Below are positions 18,086-26,453 of a stretch of 26,453 bases of DNA, piece after piece (within the stretch, counting starts at the first letter, position 1; every line of letters begins with the position of its first letter). The position numbers were made by a program, and so were the translations under genes. The notes below the pieces were generated by a model. The model made no database searches, was not told the DNA's origin, and was given only the letters and a program-made list of their open reading frames with translations. The DNA is from Chara braunii. Taxonomy: Eukaryota > Streptophyta > Charophyceae > Charales > Characeae. The stretch spans positions 812,739 through 839,191 of the forward strand of contig BFEA01000534.1 in assembly GCA_003427395.1 (NCBI GenBank), read 5' to 3'.

Positions 18086-19020
18086 ACTTGGCGTTAGTGA
18101 GGGAAGCTGAACGTGAGACTGATAGAGGAGCTAGGGTACAAATTGGGAAACTATCCTCTACTTGGGTTGAACATAATAGTGGTTCTTTTTTACCTATACT
18201 GTGATGCAGGTTTTCACATCCGATTGAAGGCTCGAATTGTTCGGCCTGATTCTACGAAGGGATCACTTGTCTGTTATCACTGATAACAGGTCGGTTGCCG
18301 ATTCGTTGGTTTACGACTCAACTTTCATATTTCTCCTGCCTCTCAACCTAAGGCCTTGGCCCTTGCCAGGATTTGTGTGTTTCTTTGGGTTTTCACCCAG
18401 CTTCTTTATAAATGACCATTTCTGAAAGACTGAGTACCTTTGTTAAGGATTGATGGGGAAATGGTTAGGCTTGAGTGCATAAGGCAGGGTGTGAGCTGCA
18501 GGAGGCTGAAAAGTTGACCCCTTTAGCGCGTGTGATGTTCTTTGAATGTTGTGTATATGATTGCATGTATGTATGGAAGAGTCTCATTTGACTCATGATT
18601 GAGTGATTATGTTTTGAATTCAGATGGGCAAACCATACAACTGTCGTGAGAGTGTACTAACCCACAACCTGTTGTTTGGGTGAGATTGTTCTTTTCCAAC
18701 CCGATGATGTGATAATCAGAGTAAGCGTACGCTTGGGTAACCCTTATGGGGCTATGCGACCGCACTCTTGCGTCCTTCTATTCTCTTTGACTTCGTGTGG
18801 TAGGGCAGTTGTCCCAAGCCTGGAAACCAAGATCCTTGTCCGAGATGTCTCAGGCCCCAGACTAACATTAAAGGTATTTTCTTCCGATAGTGTTAAGAGC
18901 ATTTGTTTTTCATCCTTGCTAAGGTTATTTTGGTGGAACGGCAAAGGTTCCGCGCAGAAGGATTAACGTATCGCTGGTGATGCGCCAGATAACTCACCAC
19001 CGCTCCGAATTTCTTCCTGC
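18086..19020. other. No gene recognised; contains a 19-bp interrupted palindrome
   Basis: CTGTTATCA (18271-18279) and TGATAACAG (18281-18289) are perfect complements around a single C. A 96-codon + frame at 18676-18966 has no recognisable domain. The rest of the stretch shows neither repeats nor RNA gene features. Confidence 0.5.
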
Positions 19021-19029
19021 CCTATGGAC

Positions 19030-19345
19030 TATCTTACCCCGCACCCTTTGGGGTACCTCAGGGTGCAGAAGATGGTAAGGCCCTCAGGCCGGTCCTGCGC
19101 TTGGTAAAGGTTTACCCCCTTAGCGTGCGCTTCAACCAACGCCTGAGCATCGATAGCGACTCCATGGCTCAAAAGAGGCCACTCGTGTATAGGCATCACA
19201 TAGTGCGCCAACATCACGACTGCGTGCGCAAATCCGCATTGTTGGTCGGCATGCGTAGGTTCTGCGTCCGCACGGCTTTATACTAAACCATATGCGCAAC
19301 ACTTACCGATTTCTGTGCTCTAAAGTTATGGGTCATGCGGAGAAA
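19030..19345 (+). repeat. Diverged direct repeat, copy A
   Basis: It aligns with copy B about 625-632 bp downstream. Shared anchors are CAGGGTGC (19059/19682), ACCCC near 19113 and 19744, CACATAGT (19197/19826) and TTATGGGTC (19326/19958). The offsets are consistent, which argues against chance. Both copies can be read in one frame with matched residues (such as HIV, H, CVR or CLR, MR, C, RT), but that could simply follow from few indels in a non-coding repeat. It may be one of a pair of LTRs or a tandem duplication. Confidence 0.55.
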
Positions 19346-19654
19346 GCAAAAGCACGTTATGGCCAGTAGGCCCGAGCTTCAGCCTCGCGAAGCGACGCGT
19401 AGGCAGGGAACCATCCCTAATCGGCCTATGGGGCCTCGCGTACGAGTCTCCAACATCTCGAACATCGGGCGGCCTATAGGCCTGATTTTGGACCTTAGCC
19501 ATGCGCACCCCTTCGCGTTGGCCTACCCCTTCCAGTTGGGACGGCTATCAGACTATCTGCAGTTGTTTCCTCCTTAAAGTCTTTGTGGTTGGACGTTGTA
19601 GTCCGTGGTAGCCGTCAGAGTCAAACCCCTTGATTTTGGCTACCACGACAGCCC

Positions 19655-19975
19655 TAAAGCTGTCTACTCAACCCCTCTGCACAGGGTGCGGAAGAGGGTG
19701 TGGTCTTCAACCTCACATGACGGTTGTCTGGCGTCGAGAGATTACCCCTCAAAGCGCCTGTCAGCCGACACTTGAGCGTCGAATGCGATCCTCGAGATTA
19801 TCAAGGGTCGCGAGGCTACGAGTACCACATAGTACCCCATCAACGCGAATGCTTGCGTATGCTCGCATGGCTGATTGATATGAGGGGGCCATGCGCCCGC
19901 ACAACTCTTATACAAAAATCCAGCATGCGATACCTATCTGAGTCTCGCGACACAAAATTATGGGTCGGATACTGA
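19655..19975 (+). repeat. Diverged direct repeat, copy B
   Basis: Partner of copy A, separated from it by about 310 bp of unrelated sequence. The layout (two repeats of about 315 bp and a short interior) would fit a miniature LTR element (TRIM). I find no tRNA-Met-type primer-binding site after copy A and no clear TG...CA termini, so a plain duplication is equally possible. Confidence 0.55.
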
Positions 19976-20540
19976 AGGGACTAGGAGTATTGTGGTGTTG
20001 TGGCGTCGTTCATGATGTCTGTTTTGTGTATTTCCATGTGTTATGTGTGGGTAGATGTGAATGTTGTGGTGTACGCGTAGTGTGCGTGATACGTCCTAGT
20101 CGACCGGCGCCAAGTCGCGTTTGGGACCTCAACCCCCCAGAACGTCGATTCTCGTGCGGGTTCGATTTCTTGGGCGTTCGACCGCGCGTAACCCCCTATG
20201 CTACAGCGAACGAGAAACGCCCTTGGCTGGGCCACCTCTGCAATTGCATACGAAAAGCTTTTGCATGTGGTTCAGTAGCTCGGCGGGGATACGCCCACCT
20301 AAGGGATGGTGACAGCTCCCGCAGGTGGAGGAAAGCGGTGCCTCGCGTGACCCTGTCCTGTCGTAGGGGCTCGTGAGAGGTACGGCTGGCGCACTCGGCC
20401 GGAGCGGCAAACGCTCTCCACGACGAACTCCTGCAAAATCCTGCGTGATGCGGCCGGGAGGGTCCCCGTGCGGGACCGATGCGCTGAACAACGGTTTGGT
20501 CCATCATCCTGGGTATCTAGACTCGGAGGAAGATTAATCT
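19976..20540. other. GC-rich, no gene recognised
   Basis: A 138-codon + frame (19960-20376) is Cys/Val/Arg-rich with no domain I can name. TAGTCGACCGG (20097) and GGTTCGATTTC (20159) resemble A and B boxes but lie 62 bp apart with no tRNA-like folding between, so I do not call a tRNA. LINE similarity begins just after this stretch. Confidence 0.45.
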
Positions 20541-20544
20541 CGCG

Positions 20545-21693
20545 AGTCATAAACCGATGACTACAAACGTAGTCTTCAACCAGATATTGTTTGACAATCG
20601 TTTTATCTGTAACGATCAGGACGACATCTTCCAATGTGCATTTGGGAGGCAGTGGGCGGAGCATGGACTGTTTAAAGTCGGCCATCTATGGGACGAGACA
20701 GACAAAACATGGAAACCGACGAGATCATGGCCCACATTCTCACCTTCCAAGTGCGTAGAGCTCAAAGATTGCAGGAACTGAGGGAGGCTATCCCCACGAA
20801 ATGGATAAAGCTGCTGCAACAAGTGGTCTTGTGCAAAGGAGAATGGGTAAAGCTTGTCGGGAAGCCGATCCCAAGACGGTCTATAAGGTGGAAAAAAGGC
20901 CAGACAAGATTTTGTTGACATGTCAGAATGGAGGGTAAGAATTGGACGACAGGGACTGGGATATTTGCTGCAGGTCCATGGGGGGGATGACCTCCCCTAC
21001 TGAAGGCAGTCGCCAAGAGTTGTTGTGGAGACTATTGTTGTCTGCAATGACACGCAACATGCTGATCAATTTCGTCTTTTCTGTATTTTAAAGTGTAGGC
21101 GGGACCTTACCTACGTCCCGCAGGACTGGTCATGGACGCTCCAAAACCTGAAAAAGAAGATGGGCCTACATGAGGTGACAACCTCGCAAATCTACAGGTC
21201 GATCCTACAATGACATGCAACATGCTGATCAATTTCGTCCTTTCTGTATTTTAAAGCGTAGGCGGGACCTTACCTACGTCCCGCAGGACTGGTCATGGAC
21301 GGTCCAAAACCTGAAGAAGAAGATGGACCTACATGAGGTGACAACCTCACAAATCTACAGGTCGATCCTACCCCAAGAGGGTATATGGGAGGAACTGCAA
21401 ATGACCGGGCGAAGAGAGATTGGTTGCCACCAGCACAATTATAGAAAAAGATGGAGAATCCAGTGTGTAACATGGGAGGCCATTCTGGATCAAAAACATG
21501 CAGGCCTCCTTTGGCAGATTGCCCATCTTGAGGTGCCTACTGCAGAATGGCAGGCCTCGAAGATCCAGTATAAAGACACCTTATGCCTAAAACTTGTGAA
21601 GTGACGAAGATCATTCCACACTTGTTCGTGCAATGTCCGACTGTCCATGCCTTCTGGGAATGGTGGGCAAATGAGATAGCGGAGGCGACCCTG
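20545..21693 (+). pseudogene. Decayed LINE ORF2 C-terminal region with RT zinc-binding domain
   Basis: The + strand encodes, in shifting frames, the part of a plant LINE ORF2 that follows the reverse transcriptase thumb. One block is VFNQILFDNRFICN with FGRQWAEHGLFKVGHLW (about 20565-20690). After a frameshift comes DEIMAHILTFQVRRAQRL (about 20718-20770). Later blocks include DLTYVPQDWSW. The zinc-binding domain (zf-RVT type) follows with HLFVQCPTVHAFWEWW (about 21619-21666) and an upstream Cys. Stops and frameshifts near 20715, 20780, 20918 and 21604 make it non-functional. The frame ends at a TGA at about 21694, within TGTGACACCC, where LINE similarity also ends. An internal 163-bp tandem duplication is listed separately. 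Confidence 0.8.
21047..21372 (+). repeat. 163-bp tandem duplication inside the LINE fragment
   Basis: Copy 1 (21047-21209) and copy 2 (21210-21372) are almost identical, both starting ATGACAYGCAACATGCTGATC and ending CTACAGGTCGATCCTAC. The unit length is not a multiple of three, so the duplication by itself shifts the frame. The few differences between the copies suggest it arose after the element was already inserted. Confidence 0.95.
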
Positions 21694-23400
21694 TGACACC
21701 CAACCTCACATCCAGTGTAACTTCCTGGTCAGAGTGGGGAGTGGGCTTGGAAGTAGCGAGAAAGGGGGTGTGACAATGATTTTAGAAAAAAGGGGGCGGA
21801 GTCCCAGGTCGGAACTGGGATCTTTGGTGTCAGGGTTCTAAGGACGAAACTGCAAGATGCTCGGACGAAGGAGGGGCTTCCCTAATTCTCGGCACAACAT
21901 ATATGAGCCAGCGCCTAGGACAGGTCCCGAGGAGGTACTTTTGTCATTAACTCCGATACAACCTCGGCGGTCAGTACGGGCAATTGTGATCGAGAACAAA
22001 TGTCGAATTCTATGCTATGGGTTCGTGCTGTTGCTCTCGTTCCTACCCATGCAGACTGTCTGAGACTGGTAATTATGGGTGAGACGGGGATAAGTTACGC
22101 GAGCGCGTGTATACGTGACGGGCCTTGTTGGTGGCGAGTCATAGCGCATGCACAAGCTCGCGTAGGTTTCCTTCACTACATAACCAAAAATGACCAACTC
22201 CATTACTTCCCATCGGTTTTAGCGAATTGCCACGAGGCATGCATTCATGCTTTCCAATCATAATCAGGAAGTGGGTATGCGAAAATGGAAACGACCAATG
22301 CCACAATCACCATATCTCACATCATTCATAAAAGAAAGAGATGTGAGGGTCACTCAAAAGAAAGGAAAGGATTTACACAATGAGATATTCATCAGTAATT
22401 ACAAAAATGAGAACGACGAAATTTGCAATTCCGAAATCAAAAAAATATGAGAGGGTCAGGAGAGGAGGCCCCACACACCCCAGCATCCCACGCTCTCTCA
22501 CTACTTCACCATCTCTCTTCTTGGTCCGATGCAAGCGGTCCGTCGTCTCACACCTACCAGCAACTCTGAGCCGTCACCCCGCTTAGCTCGAGTACGCACG
22601 CCGGGTCCGCCCCAGCTCCACAGTCCGTCGTGGTCGCACATCAACCCCACGCACTCGCAACCAGCTCGTCAGATCGCCCAACTCCGAACTCACCTCTTCG
22701 TCGGCTCCTACTCATTAGCCCATCCTCTTGACCACGCTAACCATTAGAAGTCTGATTAGAGAGTGATTTTGTCGTGCTTGCAAAATTTATAGTTGTTAGC
22801 ATTTGCGCGAGATAGTCGGGATTACGCTGAGGGGGGGAAAGAGAGGAAATAAGGAAGTGCCTGCGGTCGGCATGCGCAGGCCGCGGTGTGAGGGACGTAG
22901 CCACTCTCCACGCATCGATCCAGTCATGCACTGCTATGGCCAATGAGATGAAGGGAAAAAAACCACAAGTTTCGGTGCGATGAGAAGCCAAGAACGAGAG
23001 GAGTATAATTACACCCATACTGGTCGAGGAAGAAACAAAAAAATATTACAATTGAAATTAGAATTAAGGCACGACGGAAGTAGAGTGCAGGACAAAGCGC
23101 AACAGAACCTACGGGAGTAAGGAGCACCGTGCAATTATGAATAAAAGAAAATACGATGTCCCAAAAATCCTAGTCTAATTAGAGTCCTAATTCTAATTGC
23201 CCCCGTGGCCTCCTGCATTCTTTCCACAACATTAAAAAATTCAAAAAGATTCTCCCGCGCGAGGACCGCGCCGAAGTTCCCTGCTCAGATCCTAAAAAAA
23301 AAAAGGAAAAAGTCACGTCAATGGTTATTCATGCGCTCGCTAAGGAGCGTCCTAAACACCAACCGCCATGGGACTTAGTTTTCACAAAACAGAGAGGAAA
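21694..23400. other. No gene recognised; possible insertion interrupting the LINE
   Basis: The stretch starts at the abrupt end of LINE coding similarity with TGTGACACCC, a sequence resembling the 5' end of many plant LTRs, and ends near the resumption of LINE sequence. Inside, 22440-22740 is C-rich with short open frames, 22280-22440 and 23030-23160 are A-rich, and TCTAATTAGA near 23174 is a perfect palindrome. I see no retroviral-type polyprotein, no second LTR and no RNA gene. The nature of the stretch is unknown. Confidence 0.35.
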
Positions 23401-23883
23401 GGAAGAAAAAAATGGGGGCATTTGTGCAATTTGATCATGCCCCACTGCCCAACCTGGCAACCCCCAAAGTGCAATCTCGCTGAAAGTCGCGCTAATCAAA
23501 AGATAGATCGTCACAACCCCACTGAAGGTAATTGATGACGAGACACCTGTCATCTTAATGAGCGCAGTGATGAGAGTTGCAGCCTCAAAGCAGAAAGTGT
23601 TACCACTAGGGGAGATCCTGAGGGCAAAAGTCTTGTGGGCAACCTGGACTACGTATAATGAGTGCACAAGACAGGGAACACATGGGACATCGCAAGCCCT
23701 GAAGGATACAGCTCGGGAAAACATTAGAACCACCATCATGTGCGATTTTCGCAGATGTGCCCAGCACGGACAAAGTGGGGAGGTCCTAGACCGTTTTTGG
23801 AAGAGGTGGGACTTATACCCACGCATGGTAGGCTGGGATAATCAGACGGGGGAGGTCAAATTCGGTATAGTGTTGCAACACTA
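23400..23883 (+). pseudogene. LINE ORF2 C-terminal tail
   Basis: From about 23520 the + frame reads openly to a stop at 23881 and contains blocks such as GEILRAKVLWATWTTYNEC (about 23608-23664), TIMCDFRRC and VLDRFWKRWDLYPRMVGW. Their position after the zinc-binding domain, style and strand fit the extreme C-terminus of the same LINE type as the 20.5-21.7 kb piece. Upstream (23415-23515) a frame-broken block with FVQ and CPTAQ resembles a second, badly decayed zf-RVT core, which would make this a separate copy. That resemblance is weak. No intact protein is expected. Confidence 0.6.
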
Positions 23884-24112
23884 ACTCTCTATTTCTCTTG
23901 AGCCATGTAAATGGTTATTTTTTTAGCCCTGTGTTGTACATGTGAGGCGCAAGGCCTCGGTAAGCCCTAATGGATCCTTTTTGCAGCAGCGTCGGCTGCC
24001 CTAAGTAAAGGCAGGCTTGACACACCACAAGAGGCCTATTTTGGACTACCAGGCAACTGGGGAAAATTCAGGAAGTTGCGCAACGTCAATTGGTTGAAAG
24101 CGCCGAGGCCAA
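23884..24112 (+). other. Probable LINE 3' untranslated region, then unassigned
   Basis: After the stop codon the sequence has a T7 run (23919-23925) and no coding signal, consistent with a LINE 3' UTR. No poly-A tail or target-site duplication can be seen, so the 3' end of the element is not defined. Confidence 0.35.
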
Positions 24113-24600
24113 GGCTGCCTTTATTGTATGAAGTTGAGGCAGCCCCTGGGCCAGATGCGCAATATGGACCAAACACAAGCGGCGACCAGTTGGGCCCGGG
24201 TAACCGCCACAGGCCCTGGGCCTGATTCGTTTGGACTGAGGCCCAGCCTCTCGGGGCCTACCGGAAGCTTTCCGGCCGCGACCCAGTGCAGCCAGGCCAC
24301 ACACAGCAGGCACGCACTTCCATTTAGGAAAGGGCCTGCCTCCGCATTTGGCATTCGGGCACTAGCTGCATTTGGCATTCGGGCACTGGCTGCATTTGGC
24401 ATTCGGGCACTGGCTGCATGTTGCGCAAGCGCTGCTGCAATAATCGCTAGCCAGGCCCACGCGCTCACGAGCGACCAGGGAGAGAAGGTATCCATAGCCA
24501 AGCTGCGCTGCATTGTGTTGGATGGGCCGCATGATGGTCCTTGGGTGCATGTGGGATATGTGAGTGGGGGATCAAGGTTGTGAGTGATACGAGAGACATA
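24113..24600 (+). other. GC-rich segment with an uncharacterised 151-codon open frame
   Basis: A perfect 8-bp inverted repeat (GGCTGCCT 24113-24120, AGGCAGCC 24137-24144) leads into an open frame at 24128-24583. Its product is Ala/Gly/Pro/Ser-rich, and three 8-residue repeats (AFGIRALA) in the middle come from the 24-bp tandem repeat. An overlapping minus-strand frame (24675-24121) is equally long, so openness may reflect composition. I recognise no family and do not call a gene. Confidence 0.3.
24344..24415 (+). repeat. 24-bp tandem repeat, three units
   Basis: Three head-to-tail copies of a 24-bp unit starting GCATTTGGCATTCGGGCACT occupy 24344-24367, 24368-24391 and 24392-24415. They differ only at one position (CTAGCT against CTGGCT). 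The unit is a multiple of three, so it keeps any frame open. Confidence 0.95.
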
Positions 24601-24659
24601 CCTGGTGCTAGAGGCGAACGACATTGGCCGATATCTGCTCGTACTTCGTGGAGCTGTTG

Positions 24660-24923
24660 ACGTCACCAGCGGCATTGTAGATAGGCTAGATAGGATCTGC
24701 CATTTGTAGTCTGGGCGCCAAGCGCCAGATAGGATGTCAACATTGGTTCTTTGTTGATGATGATGAGACTATTCGAACATTGGCACTTATGAACTTTTGT
24801 TGTGCTCTTATTTGGTGGGACTCGTGTTGCAATTCTACTTTTGGTTCGAGGTCACGACTATCTGGTCTCATGTGTATGATGATGCTTGGTTTTTGAAGTT
24901 CGCTATCGCTCATTTTCCTCGCA
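24660..24923 (+). mobile_element. Candidate LTR (5' LTR or remnant), start uncertain
   Basis: The right edge is inferred from a CA dinucleotide (24922-24923) three bases before a tRNA-Met-type primer-binding site. The left edge is not defined; several TG dinucleotides around 24660-24740 could be the start. The body is T-rich with ATGATGATGA stretches. I find no second copy of this sequence in the window, so the partner LTR is missing or outside. Confidence 0.4.
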
Positions 24924-24926
24924 ATT

Positions 24927-24937
24927 TGGTATCAGAG
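24927..24937 (+). promoter_or_regulatory. LTR retrotransposon primer-binding site (initiator tRNA-Met type)
   Basis: TGGTATCAGAG matches the start of the primer-binding site used by many plant copia and gypsy elements, complementary to the 3' end of initiator tRNA-Met. It is preceded by CA and a three-base spacer, the usual layout at the end of a 5' LTR. The twelfth base is T instead of C. Confidence 0.6.
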
Positions 24938-24940
24938 TTG

Positions 24941-26100
24941 TGGTATGGTGTGCTAATATGACGCTTGACTTCTGCCTATGCGGTACATGCATGCGGTCTG
25001 CTGGGCGAGCGGTCGTAGGGAGTGTGTAGTGAGGAGGGCGAAGGCAAGGAGGGTGACCCAGAAGGTGAGGGGTATCGCCAAGAAGGCTCTGTGGTTAATA
25101 TTGGATGTTCGCAGTGTGATGAGAACTATCTGATGTGCGATTGATGCGGAGGTGGAACTGCGGTGTAATGCTGGTTGTGCTGAAGCAGCGACTGGTCATC
25201 ACAATTGGCATCAGGTCATCTAGTGAGAATATCTGTAGTTGGGGGCAGCTATTTTGAGGTACATTGCACCTAACCTTATCTACCCTCTTCGACACTTCTT
25301 ACCGTGAGGATGTGTGTTCTGTCTTGAGAGTCCTCTCATGTGAGGAGTCGAGTGCACTCAACCTTGAGAGTCGATATTGTTCACATCGAGCATCTGGAAG
25401 GAGAGGGCGGAGCTATCTGAAGGGCCTTGGACGAAGCACTGGGTCACAGTCACCATACCAACCCACTGGGAGTACAACACACATGCTTTGGTGCTTTGTC
25501 CTCTGTCTGCCTGCTGTGCTGATAGATGGGTGATGAGGGGCAGGCCAGCCCTACAGGGGAGACGAGTACCGGGCGTCTATAAACAAGCACCAACGGGGTT
25601 ACCTTCCATTGGCTATGATCGTCGTCCTGTCTGCGACGTTAAATAGTTCATGAGGACTTCGGGGGCCGTCCTTAAACGCCTCCTAATCAGCCAATCGGTC
25701 GGTTTAAGACTCGCTACATGCGAGGGTAAACATTGTGCAAGGCTGGCCATCTCAGCATACACTCGAGGCACAGGAGTGGGCTGTTTGAACACCTTTAGAC
25801 ACACACGCTATCTGGATCGCTCAGGGACGCTGACGTTAAGAGACAATCAGGAAGAACTGAGGGAGGGATAGATTTCAAGTGATAAGTTTGTGTTTAATTC
25901 CACTCTGCAAATATCCACACAGACGATTCTATTATTATTATTGATTAATTAGATGGACAGCCATTGATATCTGACAGACAACATTAGGTAGAAATTTGCT
26001 TTCTATTCGTGGACTAATTAAGCAAAAATAGTTTCGTTGGTAGGAATCTAGACGTTACCTGTTGACCCGAATGTGTAAACTCTAGCATAGCCACCAATTA
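24941..26100. other. No gene recognised downstream of the primer-binding site
   Basis: If the upstream site belongs to an LTR element, this would be its leader and gag region, but no gag, protease or zinc-knuckle sequence is visible. Open frames (25264-25533, 25377-25646, 25650-25871) lack recognisable domains. The region after 25900 becomes AT-rich with a short ATT repeat (25931-25942). Confidence 0.4.
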
Positions 26101-26127
26101 TTTCTCTATACTATTAAAAATTGTAAA

Positions 26128-26157
26128 GGGCCCGACGTGATGCTTCCCATCGGGCCC
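26128..26157. repeat. Perfect 8-bp inverted repeat
   Basis: GGGCCCGA (26128-26135) is complementary to TCGGGCCC (26150-26157) with a 14-base loop. GC-rich sequence with further GGCCCG and CCGCGGG motifs follows to about 26280. No T run follows, so it is not a terminator. Confidence 0.7.
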
Positions 26158-26398
26158 AGTGAAATTCGGTGCTGCGCAACAGACCCACAAAGCGGCCCGA
26201 GTGAGGTGCCCGCACGGTGCCAGGAGCAAAGCGCAGTGCGTTTCTGCGGGGGCCGCGGGCCAAGCAGGAGCTCATGTGGGGTAGTGAGCAAAACGTCCGC
26301 ACCGGTTTTTTTTTAATGTCGGGCGGGCTCAAAACTGGAAGCGTTACTGTGGAACATCGTGGGGGGTTTCACGTGCGAATGGTGGGAACGATCGTCGT

Positions 26399-26400
26399 GA

Positions 26401-26453
<53 letters not shown>
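26399..26453. repeat. (TC)n then (AC)n microsatellite at the window end
   Basis: A TC run is followed directly by an AC run that continues to the last base. Together with the GA/GT start, this suggests that both ends of the contig stopped inside dinucleotide repeats. Confidence 0.95.

Noticed and set aside
20097-20169. tRNA gene suggested by A- and B-box-like motifs
   Set aside because: The boxes are 62 bp apart, the A-box has a mismatch, and no acceptor, anticodon or T-arm pairing can be drawn.
20299-20685. 128-codon minus-strand open frame
   Set aside because: Its upstream part is antisense to recognisable LINE coding sequence on the + strand, and it has no domain of its own.
24843-24853. 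B-box-like GGTTCGAGGTC
   Set aside because: No A-box lies 30-60 bp upstream, and it falls within the candidate LTR, so chance is likely.
25095-25700. Hammerhead ribozyme (retrozyme) near the LTR candidate
   Set aside because: I looked for the CTGATGA and GAAA core elements in a workable arrangement and did not find them.

Overview
The window looks like repeat-dominated nuclear DNA of a eukaryote. A green plant or streptophyte alga is the most likely source. The signs are plant-style LINE reverse transcriptase and zinc-binding fragments, tRNA-derived SINE heads, a U6 snRNA-like sequence, a primer-binding site of the initiator tRNA-Met type, many microsatellites and a 592-base assembly gap. 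The lineage is an inference. I find no intact protein-coding gene; recognisable protein matches are decayed LINE pieces, all on the + strand. The window starts and ends in dinucleotide repeats, as contigs often do.

Layout. 1-2.1 kb: simple repeats, a T-poor degenerate CAA/GCA tract and a MITE-like element bounded by AATC repeats. 2.1-3.7 kb: a GC-rich island, a long TTC polypyrimidine tract and a minus-strand tRNA-like sequence. 3.7-7.4 kb: several generations of diverged tandem duplication. 7.5-10.97 kb: a decayed LINE with an ORF1 zinc knuckle followed by reverse transcriptase. 11-12.3 kb: two tRNA-like SINE heads, the second fused in cis to a U6-like sequence that ends at a T8 tract. 13.0-13.6 kb: gap. 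13.6-15.7 kb: CTG/TTG-rich degenerate DNA. 16.2-17.5 kb: an array of hairpins. 17.9-18.1 kb: a second family of short hairpin repeats, also present at 6.9-7.3 kb. 19.0-20.0 kb: a diverged direct-repeat pair. 20.5-21.7 and 23.4-23.9 kb: C-terminal LINE pieces. 24.3-24.95 kb: a 24-bp tandem repeat and an LTR end with its primer-binding site. The last 1.5 kb holds no gene I can name.

Most notable are two things. First, the 16.2-17.5 kb array has about sixteen stem-loops, ten of them spaced about 63 bp apart. They share an invariant GGGT loop, while both the outer and inner stems change sequence from unit to unit and stay complementary, including G-T wobble pairs. Second, the 12.06-12.31 kb unit has pol III A and B boxes, no internal TTTT, a U6-like body that keeps the ACAGAGA box and AGC triad, and a T8 terminator at the position expected for U6. 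The three LINE pieces are collinear and in the same orientation, so they may be one old element split by later insertions of about 9.5 kb and 1.7 kb.
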